A stretch of 6,548 bases of DNA from Gemmatimonadota bacterium (GTDB taxonomy: Bacteria; Latescibacterota; UBA2968; UBA8231). A program made the translations under genes and the position numbers. The notes under the pieces are model-generated. The model made no database searches. It saw only the letters and a program-made list of their open reading frames with translations, and had not been told where the DNA came from. Of this stretch, positions 1 through 6,066 are shown piece after piece. The DNA is taken from assembly GCA_026706505.1 (NCBI GenBank), contig JAPOYQ010000350.1, forward strand, positions 1 through 6,548, read 5' to 3'. How positions within the stretch are numbered: the stretch's first letter is position 1; every line of letters begins with the position of its first letter.

Positions 1-445
1 CAGTCTGGGTGCGCCCTTCCGCCGGAGAAAAAAAGCGGATGCGGTTGATGGGCAACTCCCAACCTAGGTTGTAGTAATAATAGCCGGAGACAATGGCCAC
101 TGACCGGGTTGTGTCGCCGTCTATTGTATATACAGAGCCGTTATCTCCCAGGACCGCGGGCTGGCCGGGAATGAGACGTGCGTTCTGCGTCCCGCCCCGC
201 TCTCCCCCCCAAGGGTTGCCGAAGACATCGGCGCGCGAGCTGCCCTTCTTCTCGCCCAGAGCGATATTGACTGCTGGGTCCAATTCGTAGGGCTGCAGGC
301 TGCCGTCCACAACCCACATGCCGCCCATCAACTCGGCTAGTTCTTCCCAGCCGTTATCTCCTGTACCTAGCACCAATCGCTCTACCTGTGCCTCTGCAAA
401 ACAAGGGGCCAAGAGCAAAAGAGCTAGCGCCACTTTGTACGTCAT
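1..445 (-). CDS. Secreted protein, N-terminal part only; paralogue of the neighbouring 635-aa surface protein
   Basis: This gene starts at the ATG at 445-443 and stays open for 148 codons to the left edge, so its stop and C-terminus are missing. The first 19 residues (MTYKVALALLLLAPCFAEA) form a clear Sec signal peptide with a likely cleavage at AEA|Q; the Cys at 15 is preceded by Pro and is a poor lipobox. The mature start parallels the 635-aa protein just upstream in the operon. Both share a GxG...WEE..A..M.G..VV.G pattern (here residues 27-48), then a V.xxDGDTT-like stretch (105-112 here), then an aromatic run plus LG...P(I/V)..(I/V).F..P.EG (123-144 here). The two genes are therefore tandem paralogues, and the shared region looks like a discoidin-like beta-sandwich. 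The stop of the upstream gene is 25 nt away, so they are probably cotranscribed. The ribosome site is weak (GGA about 9 nt before ATG), which fits translation by reinitiation. Function is unknown; a surface or extracellular role is inferred from export and kinship. Confidence 0.85.
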   Translation of the reverse strand, partial: MTYKVALALLLLAPCFAEAQVERLVLGTGDNGWEELAELMGGMWVVDGSLQPYELDPAVNIALGEKKGSSRADVFGNPWGGERGGTQNARLIPGQPAVLGDNGSVYTIDGDTTRSVAIVSGYYYYNLGWELPINRIRFFSPAEGRTQT

Positions 446-470
446 GTTCAGTTTTCCGCGTTTAAGGGCA

Positions 471-2378
471 TTAATAGGCCACGTGGATCAGGCGCATGCG
501 GTTGACTTGATCGGCAGCCGCCTCTATCGAGGCTCTGGCGATATAGGTGCCCGGTGGCACCAGATCGCCGGCATTGTTCGTTCCGTCCCAGTGCCACTGG
601 GTATAACGTCCGGCGATCAGGGCATCGGAGAGCACGTTTTTTATTAAGCGACCCGAAAGATCGTATACGAGCAGTTCCGCAGCGACGGGCTGCACCAAAT
701 GGATGAGCACAAAAGAGAAGACGGACGAATCGTTTATGCCATCGCCATTGGGCGTTATAGCCGGTGGAGAAACGGCAAAGGACTGTAGCACGCTTTCGCC
801 GCTGGCGAGGAAAATTACCTCCTGCGAGTTCGTACCCACTTCCCGCGTCGCGTCGCCCTCGGCAATGCGCTGGGGAAGGCTGCCCGTCGTATCCAGAAGC
901 TGTCCTATAAACTGGGTGGAAAAGAGCAGAGCCTGCGAGCGAAACGTAATCCGCAGACGCACATCTTCTCCTGTGCTAATGCGCCGGGATGGGAAGTAAA
1001 CGCGCAAGCCCGTATCGTCCACGTGCACGCTATCCGGCTGTATCTCCTCTAACTCGTGCCCCATTTCCAGTTTGAGAAATTCGGGCTGTATCAGCGTCGA
1101 GATGCGCACGCCGTCAAAGCCCGTTCCCTCGCCTAAGTCGGCCTTTATGTCGTAGGTAAAAACCGTATCTCTACCGGCCGGAACGGACGCGCGCCCACCG
1201 GCCGGAAAGGGATCGTCCAATAGAGCGACTTCGCTCAATGCCAGCGCGGCCAGCGGCGGCGTGTGCACGATGGCTAGGCTATCGATCTGCATGCTGGCGG
1301 AGGTATTGCCTTCGAAGCGCAGGCGCACCTGAAAAAAATCGCGCGGCCCCGGCAGATCCAGCGGAATGGAATACGTGCCGCTAGAGTCGGCGATGAGCGG
1401 CTCCGTCCAAGAGGACCAGTGCGTGGCATCCGGGCGAATGCTACCCTTGAGGACCAACGGCAGGTCTTCGTACTCCTCTTTGCTGACCAGCACTTCTGAC
1501 CGGGTCTCTACGTCGGCGATCTGGTAGTAGTCGAAAGGCGTTTCGTCGACGCCGTTGCGCATCTGCACGATCACCCGCACTTGCTCGTCGGTACCCGCGC
1601 TGCTTTCGCCTTCCTCGGACAGCGAAACTCTGTGCGCGCGAAAAGTCAATGCGCCGTAGTTGACAGGCTGTGCAAACTGGATGAGCTGTGTTTCGTAGAG
1701 TCCACGCGGCACAAAACCTTCGCCGTGTACTTCGATTTCTGCCAGTTCAAAGGGGCTCGGTGAAAGCACTCTGAGCTGAATAAAGCGCACCAGTTGCGTC
1801 GGGAAGCGCACATCCACTCTTGGATCGCGGTTGATCGTCACTTGGCGAACGGCCTCGTAAACGGGCGAGTCATTGGCGTCGAAAGTGCGCCCGTCATTGA
1901 GTGATATCTCGTAGCCAGCGACGAATTCATCTTCTCCTTCACGGGGGTAAAAAACAACTTGGCTAACTGGAAACGAAGCCCCGAGATCTAGAAAAAAAAT
2001 GCGTCCGCGCTGATTGACCCCCACTTCCTTAAAGCTATTTTCCGTGCTGGTCGTACCATCCCCGTCCACCAGAACCTCAGATCCCTCAATGCCCCGCGCC
2101 GAATTGTTCCACACCTGTCCGTTGCCTTCGGCGATAAAGCTGCTGGGCGCACCGACTCCCCAGACGATGAACTGAGTTATGTTCTGCTCAAGCGAAAAGC
2201 TAGCCGGCCCTAGGGCCTGCCCTTCGCCTACAACTACCCCTGCCATAGTCTGCGCTGGTTCCTCCCAGGCTTGTCCACCTAGGCCGACTCCCCAGACATC
2301 AGCTCGCAGTTCCGCCGTCCCAATACAGAACGACAGGATCAGCCCGACCGAAGCTGTTCGCCGAAAGGAAGCCATCAT
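471..2378 (-). CDS. Secreted multidomain surface protein: discoidin-like N-terminus, beta-rich middle, FlgD-Ig C-terminus
   Basis: This is a 635-aa exported protein of unrecognised specific function. Residues 1-26 are a Sec signal peptide (basic FRR, then a hydrophobic core SVGLILSFCIG). Residues about 101-220 resemble an F5/8-type (discoidin) beta-sandwich: a DGDGTTSTE stretch, then DLG..FPVSQVVFYPREG, then FIQLRVLSPSPFELAEIEVHG, which is the usual ending of such domains. Residues about 240-375 form a second beta-rich unit with VIVQMRNGVDETPFDYY, THWSSWTEPL and FFQVRLRFEGN motifs, leading into PPLAALALSEV. Residues about 376-535 are another beta domain I cannot name. Residues about 536-620 are a FlgD-type Ig domain, with TPNGDGIND (542-550), VYDLSGRLI (571-579), WDGTNNAGD (597-605) and PPGTYIARA (608-616), and a short tail ends in HVAY. 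Such C-termini are common on exported proteins in FCB-like bacteria. The ATG at 2378 overlaps the TGA of the lipoprotein gene (ATGA), so translation is probably coupled; a second ATG follows at once. It could be a carbohydrate-binding or structural surface protein. Confidence 0.9.
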   Translation of the reverse strand: MMASFRRTASVGLILSFCIGTAELRADVWGVGLGGQAWEEPAQTMAGVVVGEGQALGPASFSLEQNITQFIVWGVGAPSSFIAEGNGQVWNNSARGIEGSEVLVDGDGTTSTENSFKEVGVNQRGRIFFLDLGASFPVSQVVFYPREGEDEFVAGYEISLNDGRTFDANDSPVYEAVRQVTINRDPRVDVRFPTQLVRFIQLRVLSPSPFELAEIEVHGEGFVPRGLYETQLIQFAQPVNYGALTFRAHRVSLSEEGESSAGTDEQVRVIVQMRNGVDETPFDYYQIADVETRSEVLVSKEEYEDLPLVLKGSIRPDATHWSSWTEPLIADSSGTYSIPLDLPGPRDFFQVRLRFEGNTSASMQIDSLAIVHTPPLAALALSEVALLDDPFPAGGRASVPAGRDTVFTYDIKADLGEGTGFDGVRISTLIQPEFLKLEMGHELEEIQPDSVHVDDTGLRVYFPSRRISTGEDVRLRITFRSQALLFSTQFIGQLLDTTGSLPQRIAEGDATREVGTNSQEVIFLASGESVLQSFAVSPPAITPNGDGINDSSVFSFVLIHLVQPVAAELLVYDLSGRLIKNVLSDALIAGRYTQWHWDGTNNAGDLVPPGTYIARASIEAAADQVNRMRLIHVAY

Positions 2379-3109
2379 TGCTTATTCACCAGTTCGGGCG
2401 GTGGCTTAAACCCCTTAAACACCTCGCGCTGAAAGCGAAAGGTTAGATCCTTGGTCTCCACAGGCTCGTCGCGGTAATTGTATCGCAATGCAATGCCCCT
2501 GACGTGGATAGAAAACTCCTTCACGTCGGGTGCGAGGATCGGAAAAACGACAAAGCCCTCTGATTCTTGGCCGCTGAAGATGATCTGCTCCTGAAACATA
2601 GTGCGCTTGAGCATATCTTCGCGCTCGTTAAAACGCCGGTATTCGTTGCCGGCATATCCCTGAATAAACGAATAGTAGTATTCTAGGATCTGCAGCGGTT
2701 CTAAGGGCGCGTACTTGCGATATCCATCCTTTGAAACTAGCTCGATCCTGAGAGGATCGACCCCGACTTTAGGATAGGCGTAATTTTTAACTTTTAGCAG
2801 CCATACGCTGTATTTGGGCGGCATCCACTCTTCGCCCATGCGCTTCCAGTTGCCGAAAGTATAGGGATTGGTCGATATGGCCCCTTGCGTAGACTGCTGT
2901 GGGAATTTGCGGTTCAATTCGGCGTCGGTCATAGGGCGCAGACCGATCTCTAGACGCTCGAACGAATAGATGATCAAGCCATCGTCTTTAATCACCATAT
3001 CGGCCTCTTGCTGTCCCTGCGGAGCTGGCTGAATTGGCCCGTCAAAATAACGTCCACATCCTGCCAACATCACCAGGGAACACAGCCACGCACCGAACCG
3101 TACCATCAT
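2375..3109 (-). CDS. Outer-membrane-type lipoprotein of unknown family
   Basis: This is a 244-aa predicted lipoprotein. I chose the ATG at 3109 because GAGG lies 6 nt upstream of it; the frame is open to a TTG at 3136, but that would add nine residues before the signal and lacks its own good ribosome site. The N-terminus MMVRFGAWLCSLVMLAGC ends in a textbook lipobox (LAG|C, Cys 18), and Gly follows the Cys rather than Asp, which suggests outer-membrane rather than inner-membrane retention. The mature protein begins with a Pro/Gln-rich linker (PIQPAPQGQQ) and then a mixed alpha/beta-looking domain rich in Tyr, Arg and Phe. It includes KYSVWLLKVKNYAYPKVGVDP, EPLQILEYYYSFIQGYAGNEYRRFNERED, SEGFVVFPILAPDVKEFSIHVRGIALRYNYRDEP and a basic-aromatic end (FRFQREVFKGFKPPPEL). 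The segment from GFVVFPILAPDVKEF resembles the beta-sandwich edge of accessory envelope lipoproteins, but I do not recognise the family. The stop overlaps the next gene's ATG by 4 nt, arguing that the two proteins are made in proportion and may act together. Confidence 0.85.
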   Translation of the reverse strand: MMVRFGAWLCSLVMLAGCGRYFDGPIQPAPQGQQEADMVIKDDGLIIYSFERLEIGLRPMTDAELNRKFPQQSTQGAISTNPYTFGNWKRMGEEWMPPKYSVWLLKVKNYAYPKVGVDPLRIELVSKDGYRKYAPLEPLQILEYYYSFIQGYAGNEYRRFNEREDMLKRTMFQEQIIFSGQESEGFVVFPILAPDVKEFSIHVRGIALRYNYRDEPVETKDLTFRFQREVFKGFKPPPELVNKQ

Positions 3110-3115
3110 GCTTAA

Positions 3116-3119
3116 CCTC
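3116..3119 (-). promoter_or_regulatory. Ribosome binding site of the lipoprotein gene
   Basis: GAGG lies 6 nt before the ATG at 3109 on the minus strand. It supports this ATG over the TTG at 3136. Confidence 0.65.
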
Positions 3120-3143
3120 GGGAAGTGTAATTGCAATGCCGGT

Positions 3144-3175
3144 TATTGGGCGGCGGCATCTGCCGCCGCCCAATA
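3144..3175 (-). repeat. Perfect 15-bp GC-rich hairpin between the CBM9-like and lipoprotein genes
   Basis: The arms are 3144-3158 and 3161-3175, perfectly complementary (TATTGGGCGGCGGCA on one arm), with only 2 nt between them, so the real loop is probably 4 nt with a 14-bp stem. It begins 20 nt after the stop of the CBM9-like gene and ends 34 nt before the lipoprotein start. No T-run follows on either strand, so it is not a classical intrinsic terminator. It could stabilise the 3' end of the upstream message after processing, cause partial termination and so lower expression of the downstream genes, or be a dispersed REP-like element. Confidence 0.85.
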
Positions 3176-3195
3176 GTGTTCAAAGGACCGTTTGG

Positions 3196-4125
3196 TTAGT
3201 CGTTGAAGGTCGCTTTGATTTTTGCCCAGCTCTTGGATTCCACTGCGGTGCCCTCACCGCCGTCGGCGCGTTCGTACTCGTCGGCTCCGAGCAGCGTGTA
3301 CTCCGAGCAGACATCGCAGTTGCCCGAAGCGCCGTCCTCGCCGGTCGTTGCTAGCTGGTGCGTGCGGCGATCTTCGGGATTATCCGCTTCGTTCAACTGA
3401 TAGGTCAGGCGGATGATCTGCCCAGCCTCGTTTTCGTGGCGGATACTGTTATCCGCACCGTCCAACGACGCGTAATCCCAGAGGGGAATGCTGTACTCGT
3501 AGTTGACCGTGACGTTGGTCGAACCCGTGGTCGCTCCCGGAGGATTGGTCGTCACTCTGGATTCGGCAAACTCATCCATCCAGTGGATTTCCTCGACCAC
3601 CTGCCAGCGCAACCACCAAGAGCCGTCGCCGCCATAGGGCGTTTCATACACGCCAGGGACCGGCAAATGCATGGTAAACTGCTGCCCCTCAGCGCGCGTG
3701 CCTGACTCGCCGTCGCCGTCGTGCGGACCGCCGCTGGCGTTGGCATCGGTGATGATCTCGAGATCATCGTCGCGCCAGCCGTCGTCAAAGACGTCGGAGG
3801 TGACGACTAGCGTGTCGTCGGTGGCGCGTACAAATCCGTAGAGCCTGTTGTCGCGGTCTGTGCCCGTCCACGCCGTCATGATGGCCACGTCGAGATCGCT
3901 CTTGTCCAGCACTTCGGCCTTCTGGATTTCGTACATCTCGTCGGGACCAACGGTGAAAATGGGGTCGAACCACGCCCAGTCGCCATCGTCGCCATCAATG
4001 GTGATGGTAACATTAGCAGGCACCTCTAAGGCGAAGTAACCAATGCCGTTGGCATTGGACTGGCCCCAGGCGAAACTCGCCAGTGCCACGGACAACATTG
4101 CTGCTATGAGTGCGTTTTTGCGCAT
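3196..4125 (-). CDS. Secreted acidic protein with CBM9-like domain
   Basis: This is a 309-aa secreted protein. The ATG at 4125 is preceded by AAGGAG at a 6-nt spacing and opens directly into a Sec signal peptide (MRKNALIAAMLSVALASFAWG, cleavage near residues 19-22), so I prefer it over the in-frame ATG at 4203. The mature protein has the layout of CBM9-like sugar-binding proteins: ITIDGDDGDWAWFDP (41-55), AIMTAWTGTDRDNRLYGFVRATDD (81-104), a DDDLEIITDANASGG segment (119-133) and an aromatic stretch GSWWLRWQVVEEIHWMDE (168-185). Trp and Tyr residues in such folds typically stack on sugars. Asp/Glu-rich turns (DGDDGDW, PHDGDGESG) could hold calcium. Near the C-terminus is a CDVC pair (270-273) that may form a disulfide. 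No catalytic motif is visible, so binding is more likely than hydrolysis. It lies 142 nt downstream of the SurA-like gene and is followed by a strong hairpin, suggesting that its transcript is expressed more strongly than its operon partners. The CBM9 assignment is by pattern only; the exact ligand is unknown. Confidence 0.88.
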   Translation of the reverse strand: MRKNALIAAMLSVALASFAWGQSNANGIGYFALEVPANVTITIDGDDGDWAWFDPIFTVGPDEMYEIQKAEVLDKSDLDVAIMTAWTGTDRDNRLYGFVRATDDTLVVTSDVFDDGWRDDDLEIITDANASGGPHDGDGESGTRAEGQQFTMHLPVPGVYETPYGGDGSWWLRWQVVEEIHWMDEFAESRVTTNPPGATTGSTNVTVNYEYSIPLWDYASLDGADNSIRHENEAGQIIRLTYQLNEADNPEDRRTHQLATTGEDGASGNCDVCSEYTLLGADEYERADGGEGTAVESKSWAKIKATFND

Positions 4126-4203
4126 CTTTTTCTCCTTATCTGATGGAATTAGAGATATTGTTCTTTCTGCTCCTGCAGTTGCAGTTGCGAACGCTGTATC
4201 CAT
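4126..4203 (-). other. In-frame upstream start giving a possible 26-residue N-terminal extension or leader
   Basis: An ATG at 4203 is in frame with the CBM9-like gene and would add 26 residues (MDTAFATATAGAERTISLIP, then SDKEKK) before the Met at 4125. It is directly preceded by a 10-nt exact match to the anti-Shine-Dalgarno core. The extension is polar, Ala/Thr-rich and charged, and would bury the signal peptide internally, so I do not favour it as the main start. It may be a second start, a ribosome standby site, or the remnant of an older start. Confidence 0.4.
4132..4137 (-). promoter_or_regulatory. Ribosome binding site of the CBM9-like gene
   Basis: AAGGAG lies 6 nt before the ATG at 4125 on the minus strand. 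This good match with ideal spacing decides the start that begins with the signal peptide. Confidence 0.8.
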
Positions 4204-4213
4204 TCACCTCCTT
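4204..4213 (-). promoter_or_regulatory. Perfect 10-nt Shine-Dalgarno sequence
   Basis: On the minus strand AAGGAGGTGA abuts the ATG at 4203. It is fully complementary to the usual 16S 3' end. The distance from GGAGG to that ATG is only 3 nt, shorter than the usual 5-9 nt, which makes initiation there doubtful despite the strong match. Confidence 0.7.
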
Positions 4214-4267
4214 CCGCATTTAGAGTAGAGAGATTTGGACTCGTCTAGGCGTAGAAACGCAGAGCCA
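4214..4267. other. Short gap after the SurA-like gene
   Basis: Apart from the ribosome sites and in-frame extension, the 142-nt gap between the SurA-like stop and the CBM9-like start holds only a weak 4-bp hairpin (GCGT TTCT ACGC on the minus strand). I see no clear terminator or -35/-10 pair, so readthrough from the SurA-like gene is plausible. Confidence 0.4.
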
Positions 4268-5920
4268 CTACTTTTTTAGATCAGACAGGGCCTGTTCATC
4301 GACCACTATCTCCGTCCTATATTTTTGCCTCAACTCATCTAGATAGCTATCAAAGTCTTCTTCAATCGCGTGCCGATGGGCGTAGCGCAATTGACGCCAT
4401 ATTCTGGACTGCACCTTGGGTGTAGAAAAAGAGAGGGTCTTTTCCGGACGCATCGCCAGTACTTCGAGCACGAGATACCCCTTCATATCGCCGCTCAACT
4501 GGATGGGGAGCGGTCCCTTGATGCCGCCAACCGGCACACCCCGCACGGCTTGGATCATGGTAGCCATAGCGCCCTGGGCCGTTGCCGTGTCAGCCAGCGT
4601 GAAGTTAAATATGTCAAACTGACGCACGCGTCCTTTAAATGCCGGATACTCGCACATGATCTCGGCCATGTCCTCGCCGGCGCGTACGCGCTGGGCGATA
4701 GCGCGCGAAGCTCGTTCCGAATCGACCAGTGCACCGGCAAAAAACGTGCGCATTGGCAGAGTGAATTCGTCTGCCAGATCTGTATATAAAACGCGCCGCT
4801 GTTCCTCTGTGACGAACCGCTCTTCTACTTCCGTTCGCCGCAGCATCTCGACCATGGCCTCTTCGCGCTTATCCCGCACGAACTGGACTACGGCTTCCTC
4901 GAGATCCAATCCCCGTTGTTGGGCCAGTAGAGGCAGCAGGATTTTGCGCAGTGTTTCGTCTTGGGCAAATTCGACCACGGCGGTGCTATCTATGGCGTGG
5001 GGACGGCGCTTGGGTTCGGCTTTCTCTACCAAAGTCATATACGCGTTCAGGTCGATGTTCCCTCCACTATAGCGCAGCAGGATGCGCGCGTGGTCTCCTG
5101 CTTCTAGCACGGGCACACCGCCTTCAGCTAATCGCCCCCGCTGCAACAATACGCCCAATGTCTGGGCATCTACTGAAAAACCAAAGTGCGTTTTTTGGTC
5201 GGCTAAGTATTTGGACCAGCGATCTTTTTTTTGCTGCTTTTCCAGCGTTTGGCGCAGCATTTTCTTTTGGCGCTCAAAACTGACGTAGCGCTCTTCAGCG
5301 GCCTTGATCAGGTGGTAGGTTCCCTGCGAGTTGCGGTACGGTTCGGACACTTGGCCGACCTGCAGGCGAAAAAGCTCGGCGACAAACCCGCTGTGCTGTG
5401 CTTCTTCCTTCTGCCAGAAACCCATGTCTCCACCTTTGGCCGCCGATGTGCGATCGATGGACTGCTCACGCGCCAGCACCGCAAAATCGGCACCTTGCCG
5501 CAGTTGCTCTTGCACGACTTGGGCTTCTTCGAGACTGCCTACCTGAATATGACTCGCCCGCACTTCTCTCTTTTTGTGCAATCCGCTCCGGTGGAAATGC
5601 GATCGCAGTTCCTCTTCCGATATAAAAACATCTCCCGAGACTTCCCCGTACAGACGCTCGACCACGTCGGGGTGCTGATCCAAACCCTTTGCCTTTGCCT
5701 CTAAGACCAGAAGCTTGCGATCGATAAAAGGCTGTAGCCTTTCCCGGGCATTACCCGCTGCAAAACGACGCATATTGCGCTCGGCGCGGAGCAAATCATC
5801 TACCAGAATGACTTCGCTCCCGACTCTGGCCAGCACGGCTGAATTCACAGCCCATGAATCGACGGCCATCAGCCCGACAATCGCCGTCACGGCCCAGCAA
5901 GTAGCCATCTGTCCGCGCAA
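4268..5920 (-). CDS. SurA/PpiC-like periplasmic peptidyl-prolyl isomerase and chaperone
   Basis: This 550-aa protein is predicted to act in the periplasm on unfolded exported proteins, catalysing cis-trans isomerisation at prolines and holding clients on the way to the outer membrane. Residues 1-24 are a signal peptide (hydrophobic AVTAIVGLMAV, cleavage near SWA|VNS). Residues about 28-115 match a SurA_N-type helical chaperone region (ARVGSEVILVDDLLRAE, then RLQPFIDRKLLVLEAKAKGL). Residues about 119-208 form a complete parvulin/PpiC domain: RASHI (His 124), GADFAVLAREQSID, KGGDMGFW (162-169), AELFRLQVGQVSEPYRNSQGTYHLIKA (His 203). Residues about 385-495 look like a second, degenerate PpiC unit (ERASRAIAQRVRAGEDMAEI ... 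GVPVGGIKGPLPI ... GYLVLEVLAMRPEKTLSFS) without the clear histidines, and a helical tail follows. The start is TTG at 5920: AAAAGGAG ends 7 nt upstream, whereas the first ATG at 5908 would be about 19 nt away. It is first in a run of exported-protein genes, so local clients are likely. SurA itself is around 430 aa; this is longer and could equally be called PrsA/PpiD-like, though no membrane anchor is seen. Confidence 0.92.
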   Translation of the reverse strand: MRGQMATCWAVTAIVGLMAVDSWAVNSAVLARVGSEVILVDDLLRAERNMRRFAAGNARERLQPFIDRKLLVLEAKAKGLDQHPDVVERLYGEVSGDVFISEEELRSHFHRSGLHKKREVRASHIQVGSLEEAQVVQEQLRQGADFAVLAREQSIDRTSAAKGGDMGFWQKEEAQHSGFVAELFRLQVGQVSEPYRNSQGTYHLIKAAEERYVSFERQKKMLRQTLEKQQKKDRWSKYLADQKTHFGFSVDAQTLGVLLQRGRLAEGGVPVLEAGDHARILLRYSGGNIDLNAYMTLVEKAEPKRRPHAIDSTAVVEFAQDETLRKILLPLLAQQRGLDLEEAVVQFVRDKREEAMVEMLRRTEVEERFVTEEQRRVLYTDLADEFTLPMRTFFAGALVDSERASRAIAQRVRAGEDMAEIMCEYPAFKGRVRQFDIFNFTLADTATAQGAMATMIQAVRGVPVGGIKGPLPIQLSGDMKGYLVLEVLAMRPEKTLSFSTPKVQSRIWRQLRYAHRHAIEEDFDSYLDELRQKYRTEIVVDEQALSDLKK

Positions 5921-5927
5921 ACCAGCA

Positions 5928-5935
5928 CTCCTTTT
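5928..5935 (-). promoter_or_regulatory. Ribosome binding site supporting the TTG start of the SurA-like gene
   Basis: AAAAGGAG on the minus strand ends 7 nt before TTG at 5920-5918. The nearest ATG (5908) is too far from it, so this site is the main reason to accept TTG as the initiator. Confidence 0.75.
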
Positions 5936-6036
5936 GTCGCAGCCAATCCAATGATCATAAAGCAGTCAGTATTACAACCTTGTGAATGTCCATCTTATAC
6001 AGGGTTTGTGACATCGCAAGGTGGTGAAAAATATGA

Positions 6037-6066
6037 TATATAGTTGAAAAAAAGGCCCTGTGTCAA
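6037..6066 (-). promoter_or_regulatory. Putative sigma70-type promoter for the SurA-like operon
   Basis: On the minus strand TTGACA (6066-6061, a perfect -35) is followed after 18 nt by TATATA (6042-6037, 4 of 6 with TATAAT), and the spacer contains seven T in a row. The surrounding AT-rich run fits easy melting. Transcription would start near 6030, giving a leader of about 110 nt before the TTG start at 5920. The -10 is imperfect and the -35 overlaps a tRNA-like segment, so this remains a candidate. Confidence 0.5.

Noticed and set aside
318..999. Plus-strand open frames of about 100 codons opposite the surface-protein genes
   Set aside because: They are antisense to frames with signal peptide and FlgD-Ig motifs, with no ribosome site or recognisable product.
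3144..3175. Hairpin considered as a Rho-independent terminator
   Set aside because: Neither strand has a T-run after the stem, so it is reported as a structural repeat.
4172..4188. Short tandem TGCAGT repeat in the leader of the CBM9-like gene
   Set aside because: Only two copies of 6 nt; too short to mean anything by itself.
4370..5072. Plus-strand open frames of 138-139 codons
   Set aside because: They lie antisense to the SurA-like gene, and their His/Arg/Ser-rich composition is typical of shadow frames.
5231..5704. 157-codon plus-strand open frame inside the SurA-like gene
   Set aside because: It is antisense to a clear PpiC domain and its translation has no domain-like pattern.
6047..6060. 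GGGCC followed by T7 on the minus strand, considered as an intrinsic terminator for the kinase
   Set aside because: No upstream arm pairs well with GGGCC within a suitable distance; the run fits better as a promoter spacer.
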